This document shows, piece by piece, positions 10,856 to 21,778 of a stretch of DNA of 64,000 nt. Numbering within the stretch: position 1 is the first letter of the stretch; every line of letters begins with the position of its first letter. Under the pieces are notes generated by a model that saw only the letters and a list, made by a program, of their open reading frames with translations, searched no databases and was not told the origin of the DNA. The position numbers and the translations under genes were made by a program. This stretch comes from Adiantum capillus-veneris (lineage: Eukaryota > Streptophyta > Polypodiopsida > Polypodiales > Pteridaceae): positions 127,355,470 to 127,419,469 of the forward strand of contig CM043962.1 in assembly GCA_014529385.2 (NCBI GenBank), read 5' to 3'.

Positions 10856-11491
10856 ACTCCTAGTTGACTTATTCTTATCAGCTTCCACTCTTTGTTCCTT
10901 GCTACCTCTAGTGCATCTTCATATATCCTAGGCTTCTTTAGCTCCACTTTCCAACGTATATTCTCCCAAAGACCAGCCAAGAACCTGTCCTTCTTCTTCA
11001 TGTCATGTGGGGGTACCTGTGGTGCTAAGGCCTTGCACATCCTCTCCCATGCCAATGAAAACTTACGTAATGTATGCATCTACTGGCTCACTTTCTTTTT
11101 GCACCATAACTTGTACTTCTTGCCACACTTTGTGAGGATCTTCTATCTTCACAAACTCCACTTCCAATCCATGCCTTAGATTGTCCCAACTCAATCTTAC
11201 AGGTGGATCAGCCACACGCAACTCCTCTTCAAATGATTTGGACCAAACTCGTGCATCACTCTTCAAACAAATCTGGAGAAGACGTAACATCTGTGCCGGG
11301 TCATGAATCTGCTTGCTAATGTAGGCAACCTCCATCTTTTCCAAAAAGTGGTCCACATCTTCATCACTTCTTCCATAAAATTCCGGATAAGAGAAAACCA
11401 TGGCTACCCAATTTTCAATGCTTTGAGAACCCCTTCTAACACACATGCAAGAACCCAAACTTTTTACTGACCAAATCCCCAGAAACTTCAA
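10851..11491 (-). pseudogene. Gypsy gag core (Retrotrans_gag-like), upstream of the solo LTR
   Basis: Two overlapping frames cover it. 11491-11063 carries YPEFYGRSDEDVDHFLEKME, the usual opening of the plant gag core, followed by LKSDARVWSKSFEEEL and LSWDNLRHGLEVEF, matching the W...F pattern of the family. 11079-10851 continues with KKKDRFLAGLWENIR, typical of the distal core. A frameshift lies near 11070. The segment is then cut by the solo LTR and resumes at 9258. The element's own 5' LTR would lie to the right but is not recognised. Confidence 0.85.
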
Positions 11492-13486
11492 TGGAGCTCA
11501 ACTTTAGATAAGGACAAACACATGCACATCAAATGAGTTTTCATAGTTAATCATCAGAATTACAACAGGCAAAGGTCATTCCAGTATCTCTCTTAATCTT
11601 CTTGGCCCGAACATAAAGACTATGCGCTACTGGGAAAAGATATTCCTAGACACATGAACATTAATTTGGATTCTTTGTGTTAAATAAAAAGGAGTGAATT
11701 GAGGTCCATTTTGATCATCCATTAAAGCCAACCATGCAGCTTCCAAGAAGGCACACCTGACAAAAAGGGTGCTCCAGCCACCTGTATCACCAAAAGAATC
11801 TCACATTTGAGAATCCCCCAGCTCAATAAAACCTCACGCTATCGACCTTCTCACAAAAGGTTATGCAATCTCGTATAGTCAAGTCTTAGAAATGACTATC
11901 TTCCAGACCAAGTCTCAAAAATGGTTGGGACTGCCAAATAAACCCAAGGATGGCTCCACAAAGGCGTACAATGGCAGTATCCACAAGTAACATACAATAC
12001 AAGACAATGAACTCAAACAAGCACCCAATGATGCATGCCCGCTGCAAACAACTACAAGTGACTTCCACTTTCTAGTATATCACTCTACTCCAGCTACTTG
12101 TACCTGTACCTATCCCTATAACCTGTAACCTATAATCTGCAATCTGTACTCCTGAAGCTGAAGGTACTCGAAGAAGATTTTCCGTGGGGCACCAAAAGAA
12201 TGTGAGCGGGTTGGAAACACTCACAAAGCCTCTATGATAAGCCGAAACACACTCTTGGAATAACACACACACACATTATGGGGCACCACTCTGCTTACAC
12301 AACCCACCCGGCTGAGACAGGAAACACACAGATGGAGTGAGAAGAGAGAGATTTTCCACTTGCCCACTCAACACTCACACATACACACTTACACACACAC
12401 ACTATGAATTCAGCTTAAAGGAGGCAAATTGTTGTTGCTTAAACTCAATGAAGCGTATCCCAACACCAATGGAAAAAATAGTTTACACAGTATTGAGGAA
12501 ATACACCAGATACAACCACAAAGTTAAGCAGAGGCTTTACTCATCGGAGAAGATTACACAAAAAAACAACAGAAACTCTATGAGGAATTTTGCAAAATGG
12601 ACCTCACCATCGCGTCCGGAATGGCCAAAAACCACGCCCTACAATGTCACAGTGCTCAAATCCGACCTTGGATGAGGCTGTTTAGGGCTAAAAAATGCTC
12701 CAAAATGAGCAAAAACTGAGCCGCAGGTATTGCTCTTCTTCACCACATTTTTTCTAGTCTTTCACTCAGATTTTTCAGTGTCTACACTTCACTCTATCCC
12801 TTGGGCACCTTTGGCCTTTTAGTTGACCTCAAACGGACCCCGAACAGGCCCCAAAATGCCAAAAAATGGCCATGTAGTGCATTTTTGTTACCTTTTTGCA
12901 TCATTCCCACACTTGGCACTCATCTTTTTCCAATAATGCATCCCACAATCATGTGAAGTGGCCCCTAAATAAAGTTCTCATAATGACCTTTTTGTATAAT
13001 TATCGCAAGAAAACACCCATGTTGTGTTCCTACTTATCTATGTGCAAGTCTTGACCCCATTCGACCTCCTGGTGCCACTAGATGACATCCGATGCACCTG
13101 CTTACCTCATGTTGTCCGCCCGCGGATAGCTTCCTCAAGAAGTTTTACGCGCTACCATCTACTTATTATTATAGAAAAAACACAGTGGTACTTGTGATAG
13201 TGAAAATCGATGCACTATGTACATGATGTCCTACCTGTACACATGTGGGCCCCACGCAACCACGTGGCTCTGGAAAATGGTCAATCATTTATTCGATGCA
13301 CCATATGTACATATGCGGAATCATTTCTTCCAAAAAATTCCTAACAACGCTTCATACATTACACAATCCATATTGCCCCCAACTACAAAACCCTGTTCTT
13401 TGCTGAAAGAGGAAACTGTACGGATGCGTGACCTATGAGGCCGAGTTACACTTGAAAATATGATTTTGGAATTGTAATGTATATTC
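11492..13486. other. No gene recognised; possibly leader or LTR of the minus-strand gypsy relic
   Basis: All frames are interrupted and none resembles a known family. A CA-rich segment lies around 12260-12410. I searched for a primer-binding site on the minus strand (complement of TGGTATCAGAGC or TGGCGCC) and found none, so the 5' end of the gypsy relic cannot be placed. Confidence 0.35.
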
Positions 13487-14385
13487 ATGGATGAACTAAC
13501 AAGCAAAGCCGATGTTGTACTTCTTGTTGAAACTTGGGAGCATGATACACAAAGGATTAACGGCTTGGAGGATTACAATGTACATTCATTGATGTGGTCA
13601 AAAAATCTCCAACAACAAAGAGGACAAAGAGGGGTAGCATGTATGGTTAATAAAGGATTGGAAGATTTTGTATTAATTGTGAAAGATGACAATTACAAAT
13701 GTTATGTATGGCTGAAAATTATGACACCAAAAAGAGCACCTATTTTTTTAGCCAGTTGCTACATTCCTCATCATGATTCCCTGTTTTATGCTTGCATGGA
13801 TAGAGATTAGCCATTTTTTTATTTACAAGAGGACAATGCTTATTTCAAAAGTGAAGGTGATGTTATTGTATTTGGGGATATGAATGCTCGCACAAAAACA
13901 TTGCAACATGATACTCAAGAATTTGATATACCATACATTTCAAGGGAGTTGGAGGAAGTTTACTTGTATGGTTGTACTTCAATGGATGAGAAAGAGACGG
14001 ATCACTATGGATAGTTACTTTCACACATGTAATAGCATGGGTATACTCATTGCCAATGGTGTATCTTTGTGGAGTGGAACCAATGGATTTACATGTAGGA
14101 AACATAATGGGAGTAGTGTGATTGACTATATGCTACTCTCCAAAGCCATCATGCATCACATAAAGAGATTTAAGTGTGGCTAGTGGACCACAGAATTAGA
14201 CCATCATATCTTATGTATCAACCTTTCATGTGAAGAAGCAACTAAGCATGATAATCTAAGTCGAGGGGAAGAGAAATTATCACTATGTGTGGATTTCAAA
14301 CGGGCACCAATGTACATTGAAATAGTTGAGCAAAAGATATGGATGACAAAGCTTCAATGTGACGCACCATTGGAAACCGAATGAG
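13487..14385 (+). pseudogene. LINE-type endonuclease relic (EEP/AP-endonuclease fold)
   Basis: The frame opens with ADVVLLVETWEHD, where the Glu corresponds to the metal-binding Glu of EEP nucleases, and GVACMV follows. After a stop at 13808-13810 the same frame reaches VIVFGDMNART, with the catalytic Asp and Asn. After a frame change near 13995 it continues with CRKHNGSSVIDYMLLS and then ELDHHILCI, the final Asp-His region. The order of motifs is complete for an endonuclease domain, but stops and one frameshift disable it. No reverse transcriptase follows, so it is a fragment of a non-LTR retrotransposon or of another element that carries an EEP domain. Confidence 0.72.
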
Positions 14386-15023
14386 AATCTTTCAAGAAAG
14401 TTATTTGGTTTTGTGCCAAAGAATGATTTGCCATAAAGCATTGCCATAGTATCAACAAAGATAGATCACCAAAAGGTGGTTTGATAAAGAATGTCAAGAT
14501 GCTCAAAAGTTCTTAATAAAGCTTGATGCAAATTTGAGAATACAAAGCTAGGTGTGAATCATAGTGTAATTTTTTTGTGGATTCATACTTAAGATTTGCA
14601 ATGCATTTATAGCCATTAGTCATATTTTCATCTACATTGGTGGAGGAGCAACCAATACATAGTCTCTTCGGCACATTCAATGCTATACGTGCAAATATTG
14701 GAGCAACAATTCTCGCTCATCTTTGCCCAATCAAACTGGTTCAAAGAATTAGGATTGTCTTCTATTCTCACTCTTATATTGTGCCTACTTCTACACAAGA
14801 GTATGTAAAGCTTGAACCCATCAAAGTTTCTTCCTTATTAAGTATGGAATGGCCATAGACAGATTTGTGCTTGGTAGCATTTTTCAAGAAAAAGATGATA
14901 ATAGATGTCAAAAACTCTTTGAAATACTCTAAAGTTTTCAAGGTCTGTGGGCTTGAGTTGGTGTTTGCCTATTCATTGTTTTGTGCACATTTTTAAGGAG
15001 TTTGGATTTGTGAGACTACCACA
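14386..15023. other. No gene recognised
   Basis: Broken frames on both strands. A 73-codon ORF at 14637-14858 has no recognised motif. Confidence 0.3.
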
Positions 15024-15413
15024 ATGCTTGCATGTAAATATTTGCATTATGAAGAATTAGGGAGGCTTTTAGAAGAGGAATGGGGTTTTGTGGAGGGCAT
15101 GCACAATGGGGATAGGTATTTTTGTATGGTTGGAGCTTCAGCTATTGGGATGTGCTATTTAAAAACCTGCACCTCCTTGTACATACAATTTCACAATGAT
15201 CGTTGGATGTGCAAGCTTGGATTGTGGACTCCCTTACAGAGTGTAGACGGCGCTATTGCAAGCTTTGACATTGTAGTAAGGATGCCCAATGATAATTTGG
15301 AGGCTGTCCAAGTGAACAAACATTGGACTCTCAATAATGTGCAAGAACAATTGGTTATTATGGGTTTGAGGCCCTTTAACAAGAGCAATTTTGTTTGCAA
15401 GGTCACAAGGTGA
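15024..15413 (+). CDS. Unknown ORF fragment, 129 codons
   Basis: An uninterrupted frame with balanced composition (Trp, Cys and charged residues; no low complexity). I do not recognise a family. It could be a surviving piece of the LINE-like element upstream or a fragment of the low-copy coding relic that starts at about 15850. Nothing upstream clearly marks a promoter, and the frame ends in TGA without an obvious partner exon. The case rests on length and composition only. Confidence 0.3.
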   Translation: MLACKYLHYEELGRLLEEEWGFVEGMHNGDRYFCMVGASAIGMCYLKTCTSLYIQFHNDRWMCKLGLWTPLQSVDGAIASFDIVVRMPNDNLEAVQVNKHWTLNNVQEQLVIMGLRPFNKSNFVCKVTR

Positions 15414-15849
15414 GAATCCTTCCACCACATTTTCAATACATCATAGATTGACGATCATTGGCTACTTATTGTAATGAATGGCTACTTATACAAATGAATG
15501 TCCGCAGATTGGGAAGAGAATAGAAGATAAATTCAAGGTCGAGAAGGACTGGGACATGGATGAAACTATGCTATCGCTCTTATAGCTTTGTAACTCTAGA
15601 AGCTTTGGAAACAATCCCGATGTAATCAGCATGATTTGCTTCGGCAAATTATGACTTTTAATATAACTTTTCGCATTGAGATGAAAGTGAATTTTTTGGT
15701 GAAAGTTCCTTTTTAAAAACAAATTGGGAAAAGTGCCTTCTTTGAAAAAGGGACCATTATAAAAGGGGGGCTGCATAACTCATTCTTCACACTTTTCACT
15801 TTTGCAACACTTGAGCTCCTCCACTCTCTGTTTGCATCCTAAGCTAGAT
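15414..15849. other. No gene recognised
   Basis: AT-rich interval. No supported ORF or repeat. Confidence 0.3.
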
Positions 15850-17428
15850 ATGGACGCCTCGACAGTCTCTGCATCTGTACTCACATCCACCCCTTTGTCA
15901 CGCTTCATCCTCTTCCTTGAGGACACCAACTACAAAGAGAAGTCAGACCTCCACACCTTCTTTACTTGTCTCCCTGACCTTGACACCACCATTTCCCTTA
16001 ACATCAATGCATTCGCTAAGATTTCAGCATTCATGGAGAAGCACATCATATGATATTTTGTGTCTATCTCCCCACATGCAGAGATCTGGGTGCCTTGCAA
16101 TCTTTTGTGCTACATAGACAAAGGTGGTCGTCCATTCTCCAAGCGGTTGAGATGGTTCCGTGAAATTGCCATCGATGAAAGCCATTTCTTGGATGAGCAA
16201 GCCCCAGGGGGTGTCAGTGCTCAAGAAGCACAAACTGGGGGTGGAGTACCTTTCTCGACTGGAAACATTCATCTTGTTTGTGAGCGAGGAACATGATTTA
16301 CAGGAGCTTTACCTACCACACCTTCAGGTTCGTTCCTTTATCAAGACACCATGGGGCAGGAGGTTGTCCCCATGAACCTTGTAGCATTTGAAGGACATAT
16401 AATTTGGCTCAAGTATGCTAGGAGGCTCAAGGAGGTGGTTGAGAAATCTATTGTTATGGATGGCCCTAGTGACACTCCAGTGCAGCTACCATTGACAGAT
16501 GAGGCTATCCCAGAGGTAGAAATTATCCACTTATCCTCGGTGGTAGTGGATGGGGAGGAGTATGTGTTTATGCGTGACTTTGAGAAAGAATTTGGTATGC
16601 ACATGGATGAATGCTTGAGTGTGCTATGCACCAGCACCAAATTTCCCTTAGACACTGTGCCAGATGCCCTTGATAGCAAGCTCTTTCCACTTGGGGACTC
16701 TGTTAACGACACTATTGCACTTGTTTGTGCGGAGGTCCTGGAAGCAGAGTAGTTGCATGTGGATGAGGAAGAATTCCAGGCCACACAATCCAAGGTTGAG
16801 GCCACTATGATGCCTACTCCAATACGCAACCCCCCCTATGATGATCAAAAGCTCGTAGGTGTGGTGCAAGGGAGCATTGACTTAGGTGTAAAGGGCAACA
16901 TGGAGGAGGACGACAAGGAGCAGGAGGTAAACTCTATCCTAATTTATGTTATTTTTTTAGGCCTTCATTGTATTTTTTCTTAACCTTGACTGGTTTATGA
17001 TAGGACATCCTGGAGGTTGATGAGTTTGCATCAAGCACGGCTGGCAGGAGGACGGGCTTTGGACCTCAGTCTCCCCTCCCGCATTACCTAGGACAACTCT
17101 TCCTGGAAATGTTGCCATTGTACATAATGAATTCACTCCCCAAGGCCATTTTATGATGTGGTTGTTGAAATCTCTGAGCAAGGTTTTGTGTTTGTGCACC
17201 ATTGCTCAGACTGCCCATCTTGTGTTCCTAGTGCGTAGATCTATTGTATGCATCACATTTGCCAGTGGCTTCCGTGGTAAAGTTCTTGCACACATAGGGA
17301 TACATGATTCTATTGACTCAATTGACCCTAAGGCAATAGCAGAGTCTCTCCTGGCTGGGGATTTGTCTTACACACAAGAGATATGCCAAGAAATGGTCAA
17401 GAAAGTTATGAGCTCCTCAAATGTATGA
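15850..17428 (+). pseudogene. Degenerate coding relic of unknown family, with a candidate intron
   Basis: Protein-like frames follow one another with few breaks. 15850-16053 contains LSRFILFLEDTNYKEKSD, a TGA at 16051-16053, then the same frame to about 16200 (RPFSKRLRWFREIAIDE). A shift at a G run leads to GVEYLSRLETFILFVSEE. From 16351 comes a 133-codon frame (VAFEGHIIWLKYARRLKEV), a TAG at 16750, and 58 more codons. At 16926/16927 there is a GAG|GTAAAC donor and at 17003 a TAG|GAC acceptor; splicing these out keeps the frame (EVDEFAS). A further shift near 17150 leads to DVVVEISEQGF. The spliced-looking layout suggests an old host-type gene or a captured gene. I do not recognise the family. 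Confidence 0.42.
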
Positions 17429-17724
17429 TGTAAAATCAACTTTTTAGAAGTAATAAAATATACTTTGAACGATTTCTCTATCTTGTACATTCTTTTCAAT
17501 GTGATCCCTCAATCTTGTAAGTTGTTGAAATTGGTGATGTGTTTCAATAAGTTGTTCCTTATTTGCTTAAAGTAACAACACAGCAGAAGTGGGATGCACA
17601 TGATATCTGCTTTCAACTTACCTTAATTTTGGGGATAGTATAAAACACATATGAGTGAAAAGAAGTGGAATTTGTATTGTCATGTTGCATTAAGATTTGC
17701 TTTCACTTAATCTAAACTTTTTTT
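17429..17724. other. No gene recognised
   Basis: AT-rich sequence between the coding relic and the first hairpin. Confidence 0.3.
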
Positions 17725-17882
17725 GGTATCCTAGGGGGCAGACAAGGCCAAAAAATGCAAAGAAAAGGGTGGCCACAAGGGCGCGCAGATGGCTCATTCA
17801 GCATTTTTGGATTGCTATCTTGTGCGCCCTTGTGGGCACCCTTTTTTTTGCATTTTCTGGCCTTGTCTGCCCTTGAGGAACC
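17725..17882. mobile_element. MITE-like long inverted repeat, copy 1
   Basis: The left arm (17725-17782) and right arm (17823-17882) are near-perfect reverse complements: GGGCAGACAAGGCC with GGCCTTGTCTGCCC, AAGGGTGGCCACAAGGGCGC with GCGCCCTTGTGGGCACCCTT. A loop of about 40 bp separates them. A second, shorter-loop copy with the same inner arms lies about 160 bp to the right. Repeated fold-back elements of this size are usually miniature inverted-repeat transposons; a clear target duplication was not found. Confidence 0.7.
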
Positions 17883-18038
17883 TCAAATAGGTGAGATGAA
17901 CATGAGACTAATCTTTTCAAGCACATTATGCCTTCCTTCAACCCAAGTTTCTAGTTCCCTGCACCAAAAGACCAAATGACATTGGACAATATAGAAATAT
18001 AGTATCATGCTGCATAAACAACTAGTTTCACTATATAT

Positions 18039-18196
18039 CAATAGTTTTGGTAACCTAAGTGGCAAAAAAACCTAGGAGATGCAAAAAAAAAGGGTGGCCA
18101 CAAGGGCACGCAGGTGAGCCATCGCCCTTGTGGCCACCCTTTTTTTTGCATTTTCTAGCCTTGTTTGCCCCTTACCTTAGGTTACCAAAACTGTTG
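18039..18196. mobile_element. MITE-like long inverted repeat, copy 2
   Basis: The outer arms are AATAGTTTTGGTAACCTAAG and CTTAGGTTACCAAAACTGTT, near-perfect complements. The inner arms repeat the AAGGGTGGCCACAAGGGC block of copy 1 around a very short loop. An RNA copy would form an almost continuous hairpin of about 70 bp. The outer arms differ from copy 1, so the two are related but not simple duplicates. Confidence 0.72.
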
Positions 18197-18360
18197 ATCA
18201 TTGATTTAAATTCACCTCTTCATGGCTAGAAACACTTAATTTAAAATAGATGGATAGTCCGAAAAGCCAAATGACTATGGAGATAGTAGACAAAGATAGT
18301 AGTAGACAACTCATAATCATTTTGTCATTGCAAAATAAGTGATTACAAAGAGAAGGGTGT

Positions 18361-19287
18361 TCAATACAAAAAAGGACGTGTAACTTTGGCTAATGCTTGA
18401 AGTCCCATTGCAATCGGCGTGCAAGACGCATATCCTTTGGATATATTGTCACTCTCTTTCCATGTATAGCGCATAGGTTGGTATCCTTCCAACACTGATA
18501 TGATGCGGGCCTCTACAACTTCTTGAATAGCCTCCAACGCTATTACTTCCATCCTATACTGATTTCCATAGCTTTGAAGCACCTCCTTGATCATGCAAGC
18601 AAAGGGGGCACATTGAATCAAAAGCTCGGTAGTATTCTGGTAGTGTCCGGTTTTTGCAAACACCCTTGCTATTTTTTGACGCTGCTGAGGTTGTCTTGGG
18701 AGCACTTGCACATTAGCTAGTTGGTGGAATTTAGGATTCTTGAAAAACTTTGATTTGCACCTGTTTACATGCTTTGGGACAGGATATGTTGCCTCTTTAG
18801 AGTCATCCTCTTCCCTTGCCTCCTGATCTTGTGATGTGGGGAGAGCTCCCTGGCCACGAGGCAATGTCTTCCCCCCACATGGACCAGGTGTGTGCGTGGT
18901 ATATCAACTCGCTGCCATGGTGGTTTCGTCTGTGATTCAGTATCTGTATGGACCATCCAAGCTCTGGTTGGTCCTGCTCGCAAATTGTGGCATGGCGAGT
19001 CATCCCTATAAGACTCAGGTGCTTGTTGGGCCTACTCTTCTTGCCAACATTGGGCATGTTGCTTCACTCTACGTCGATGTGTTTGTTGTTGAGCAGGTAA
19101 AGTCTCTTTTTCCCTCGATGTCTCCTAGGCCTCGACTACCATGCCCACTACTAGAAGAGTACCTGGAACGGCCAGGTGTTTGTGGCCATTTTCTTGTGCC
19201 TTTAAGCCATGCCGGCTTCATACATCCTTGGAGGGTGTTGTTGTTAACAGGCCGATGCGCTTTTGCGGTTTGTTTCGTGCACGCCAT
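18361..19287 (-). pseudogene. Divergent histone-H3-like relic
   Basis: Read right to left. The frame at 19287-19069 begins MACTKQTAKA, matching eight of the first nine residues of histone H3 (MARTKQTAR). The frame at 18864-18361 (167 codons) contains GHYQNTTELLIQCAPF, aligning with the H3 alpha-N/alpha-1 region RRYQKSTELLIRKLPF. It then has [17 protein letters not shown] against the alpha-2 region SAVMALQEACEAYLV, and ends with a weakly similar [11 protein letters not shown] where H3 has the region before its C-terminus. The canonical RKLPFQR and GLFEDTNLC residues are not kept. The two frames are in the right order but are joined only through about 200 bp in other frames, so an intron or frameshifts are needed. 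It may be a decayed variant H3, possibly centromeric, but the tail is long and unlike a standard H3. Confidence 0.5.
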
Positions 19288-19474
19288 TGGGTATGGTAAG
19301 AGCTCACCTGTGCTTAAGAAATGAGTGATTTATGAGAGCATGCAGTATTTATAAGGGCCATTTTAAAAGGGCCTTGCTCACACTAATTTTGGAAAAATAC
19401 TATTATTTTTAAATGGATACACCAAATTTTTTTAAAGAAAGATGTCAAGACTTGGACCCTGCATTCATGTGTAG

Positions 19475-19798
19475 TCACTCGCGTAGAATCCATTTAGACC
19501 CTTTTGGCACTCTGCATCGGTGCCATGCAGCATGCTTGGTAGGGCCTTCCGACATTTGCCACTTATTGATGTGCTCTTGACGACTCCATTTCTGCACTTC
19601 CCTAGGAATCTTGGATTGTCGTGCACACTCCACTGTGAGCTTATGAGAAAAAGTTGTGCAAAAAACTAGTTGAACATCTCCTCCAAGTAATTGGATTGCA
19701 CCATTCCACCACCATGTCAAGTATTTTTGAAGTACACCCCCTTGCTCAATAATGGGACTTCTCCATGCCTTGAGTGCTAAAAATCTCAAGAAAGCCAT
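19475..19798 (-). CDS. Unknown ORF fragment, 107 codons
   Basis: An open minus-strand frame with a Trp-rich, basic composition (YLTWWWNGAIQLLGGDVQL, SKIPREVQKWSRQEHINKW). No family recognised. It lies upstream of the H3-like relic on the same strand and could be an exon or relic of the same locus. The interval to its upstream neighbour (19799-19897) could be an intron, but I see no convincing splice pair. Confidence 0.28.
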   Translation of the reverse strand: MAFLRFLALKAWRSPIIEQGGVLQKYLTWWWNGAIQLLGGDVQLVFCTTFSHKLTVECARQSKIPREVQKWSRQEHINKWQMSEGPTKHAAWHRCRVPKGSKWILRE

Positions 19799-19897
19799 AT
19801 ATTGTGCATAAAAAATGCACCATGCGCAAACAAGATATGCTATTCACATGAGTAAACGATCCACATTATTTAATGAAAACAATCCCTTGTAATAATT

Positions 19898-20158
19898 TCA
19901 CCACGTAACATGGCTTACCATGTGATGTGTGATGTTATTTTCACCCCAAGAAAGGGTGAAGACCTTGGTAAAATCCACTAAGGCTTCTTGAAATGATTGG
20001 CATTGTTCTTCTGTTGTGTTGTTAAGGCCCGTAAGCTTGACCATTTTATCAAAATGTACAAACTTGCTTGCACTTGTTTGCATGCTTTCCATTTGAATCA
20101 TCAGTAGGACTTTCCTCCTGGACATGGTATGGATCCATACAACCTGTTTGAAAGACAT
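19898..20158 (-). CDS. Unknown ORF fragment, 86 codons
   Basis: An open minus-strand frame with FDKMVKLTGLNNTTEEQ and ALVDFTKVFTLSWGENN. Composition looks protein-like but no family is recognised. Same strand as the two relics to its left. Confidence rests only on open length and composition. Confidence 0.28.
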   Translation of the reverse strand: MSFKQVVWIHTMSRRKVLLMIQMESMQTSASKFVHFDKMVKLTGLNNTTEEQCQSFQEALVDFTKVFTLSWGENNITHHMVSHVTW

Positions 20159-20508
20159 GAGAGGTCAGGGTCCTGATATCTAATGGCCTCAGTTTCTTGC
20201 ATTATGTCCAAAATTAGGAGGTATTTAACAAAGGTAGTTAGCACTAGGAGAATGGTAAAAGAGAGTGTTTCTATTGTAAAAAAAGAACAAGTTGAAATGA
20301 ATGAGGATATTACACATGTTGTTGGGGGACATGTATTCGAAACATGAGCCGGGAAGGCACCGTGCCTCTGGCTGTGAGAGTTGAGAGAGAGAATAAGAAC
20401 AACAAGTGAAAAAATATAAGCCCAAGCTCAAAGACTATGGCAATCATCGTACAATTCAATTAATCTGATCAAGATTTGAGTACACTGTGATCAATAGCCA
20501 AGGTGGAC
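20159..20508. other. No gene recognised; left flank of copia element A
   Basis: AT-rich sequence. The five bases before the LTR (20504-20508) are TGGAC; no partner duplication is visible because the right end of element A is missing. Confidence 0.35.
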
Positions 20509-20735
20509 TGTTACCATATACATGTGGTAGTGATGTGTGTGAACACACTAGGACCGCCAGGGCATTTTTTCCCTCTTTAGGAGGTGTTTTCCCCCGAGCA
20601 TTGTATATACGCCCATCACTCTAGGGCTATCTATCTTTCCATTGCACACTAATTAACACACTCTCTATTTTGTGCCTTGAGCTTCCTTCGTCTTCTCCAA
20701 GCTATGTGTGTTTCTCTGCAACCCTAATTCCAACA
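20509..20735 (+). mobile_element. 5' LTR of copia element A (227 bp)
   Basis: It starts TGTTACCATATACATG and ends ...AATTCCAACA. The reverse complement recurs at 24845-25071 at the same length, which fixes the ends. A primer-binding site follows after two bases. A TATATA at 20604-20609 is the likely TATA box. Confidence 0.93.
20604..20609 (+). promoter_or_regulatory. Candidate TATA box in copia LTR
   Basis: TATATA in the middle of the 227-bp LTR, where the promoter of a short copia LTR is expected. Inferred from position. Confidence 0.45.
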
Positions 20736-20737
20736 AT

Positions 20738-20749
20738 TGGTATCAGAGC
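20738..20749 (+). promoter_or_regulatory. Primer-binding site of copia element A (initiator tRNA-Met)
   Basis: TGGTATCAGAGC is the standard complement to the 3' end of plant initiator methionine tRNA. It begins two bases after the LTR. Confidence 0.95.
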
Positions 20750-21097
20750 AGGTCACGTCCTCCCGGGCTTAGTCGCCAGCTGCTCCAGCACACGCCTACT
20801 CATTTTCTCCAATTTCAGTGAGCTTTGGCGAGCGTTCGCAGGTCGACAAAAATTTTGGGCAAGCACGAAGAGCTCGGTTTGCTCAGAATTTTGATTTGGG
20901 CTTATTTCGGCCTCCGTTTCCACTACAGGCAGTACTGCACAGGCTATTTCGTCATTTTGTGCAGAATTTCTGTCAGTGCCATTTTTTGCATTATAGGTGC
21001 CTTATAGTCTTCTACGGTTTGTGCTATATAGCACAGGTTGTTCCCGCTTCGTTTCTCCTATTTTCGGGCAGTTTTCACATCAGGTGCAGCATTTACC

Positions 21098-21778
21098 ATG
21101 GCTGACAACAACACAGATGTGTTCAAGATGTTTGCTGCTGAGGACAGGTTGGATGGGGACAACTACCCTATGTGGGCTTATATGATGCAACATGTTCTTG
21201 TGTCAAAGGGTGTCTGGAACATTGTGCAGGGCATTGATGTACGTCCTGGTTCTGAGGATGTAGGCGATGTTGAGGATGTTGCAGGTCTTGCTGCAAGGAT
21301 TGCAGATGTTAGAGTTGTTTTGCCTACGGCAGAACAAGCTCGTTGGGATGTTAAGGATGCGCAGGCTCATGCATTGATTGCGTTGTCTGTAAAGCGCACC
21401 ATTGTTCCTCACATCTGTTCAGCAAAATCTGCAAAACAGGCTTGGGATATTTTAGCAGGTCTTTATGCAAGCCGCAATGAGGCTAAAATTGCTTTGCTGC
21501 GTAAAGAGCTGGAGTCGAAGATTATGCATGAGGAAGATGATATGGACACTTTTCTTGCTAGTGTCAAGGATATCAATGAGCAGCTTATTTCTACAAGTGA
21601 AGTCATTTCAGATAGTTCCCTTGTGCAGACTGTTCTTGATGCCTTACCAGATTCCTACCAAACTTTTGCTAGTACTTTGAGACTTATGACCCAAGGAAAT
21701 CCTGAAGTTGTCAAGTTTGATGCATTATGCACATTGCTGTTGCAAGAGTCACTTTCTAGAAAAAACAGGACTAGGTAG
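21098..21778 (+). pseudogene. Copia element A: gag (UBN2-type)
   Basis: The ATG at 21098 opens MADNNTDVFKMFAAEDRLDG, followed by NYPMWAYMMQHVLVSKGVW, the usual copia gag opening. The core continues (AKQAWDILAGLYASRNEAK, SKIMHEEDDMDTFLASVKDI, QTVLDALPDSYQTFASTLR). A TAG at 21776-21778 interrupts the frame, which then continues in phase into the nucleocapsid region. The stop is consistent with CAG to TAG decay. The upstream leader between the primer site and this ATG is about 350 bp. Confidence 0.9.

Noticed and set aside
11492-13486. 5' LTR and primer site of the minus-strand gypsy relic
   Set aside because: Expected here, but no primer-site match and no second LTR copy could be found, so no LTR is annotated.
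18836-19324. Plus-strand 162-codon ORF over the H3-like locus
   Set aside because: The opposite strand gives a better family match (MACTKQTAKA and the H3 fold), so I treat this as an antisense frame.
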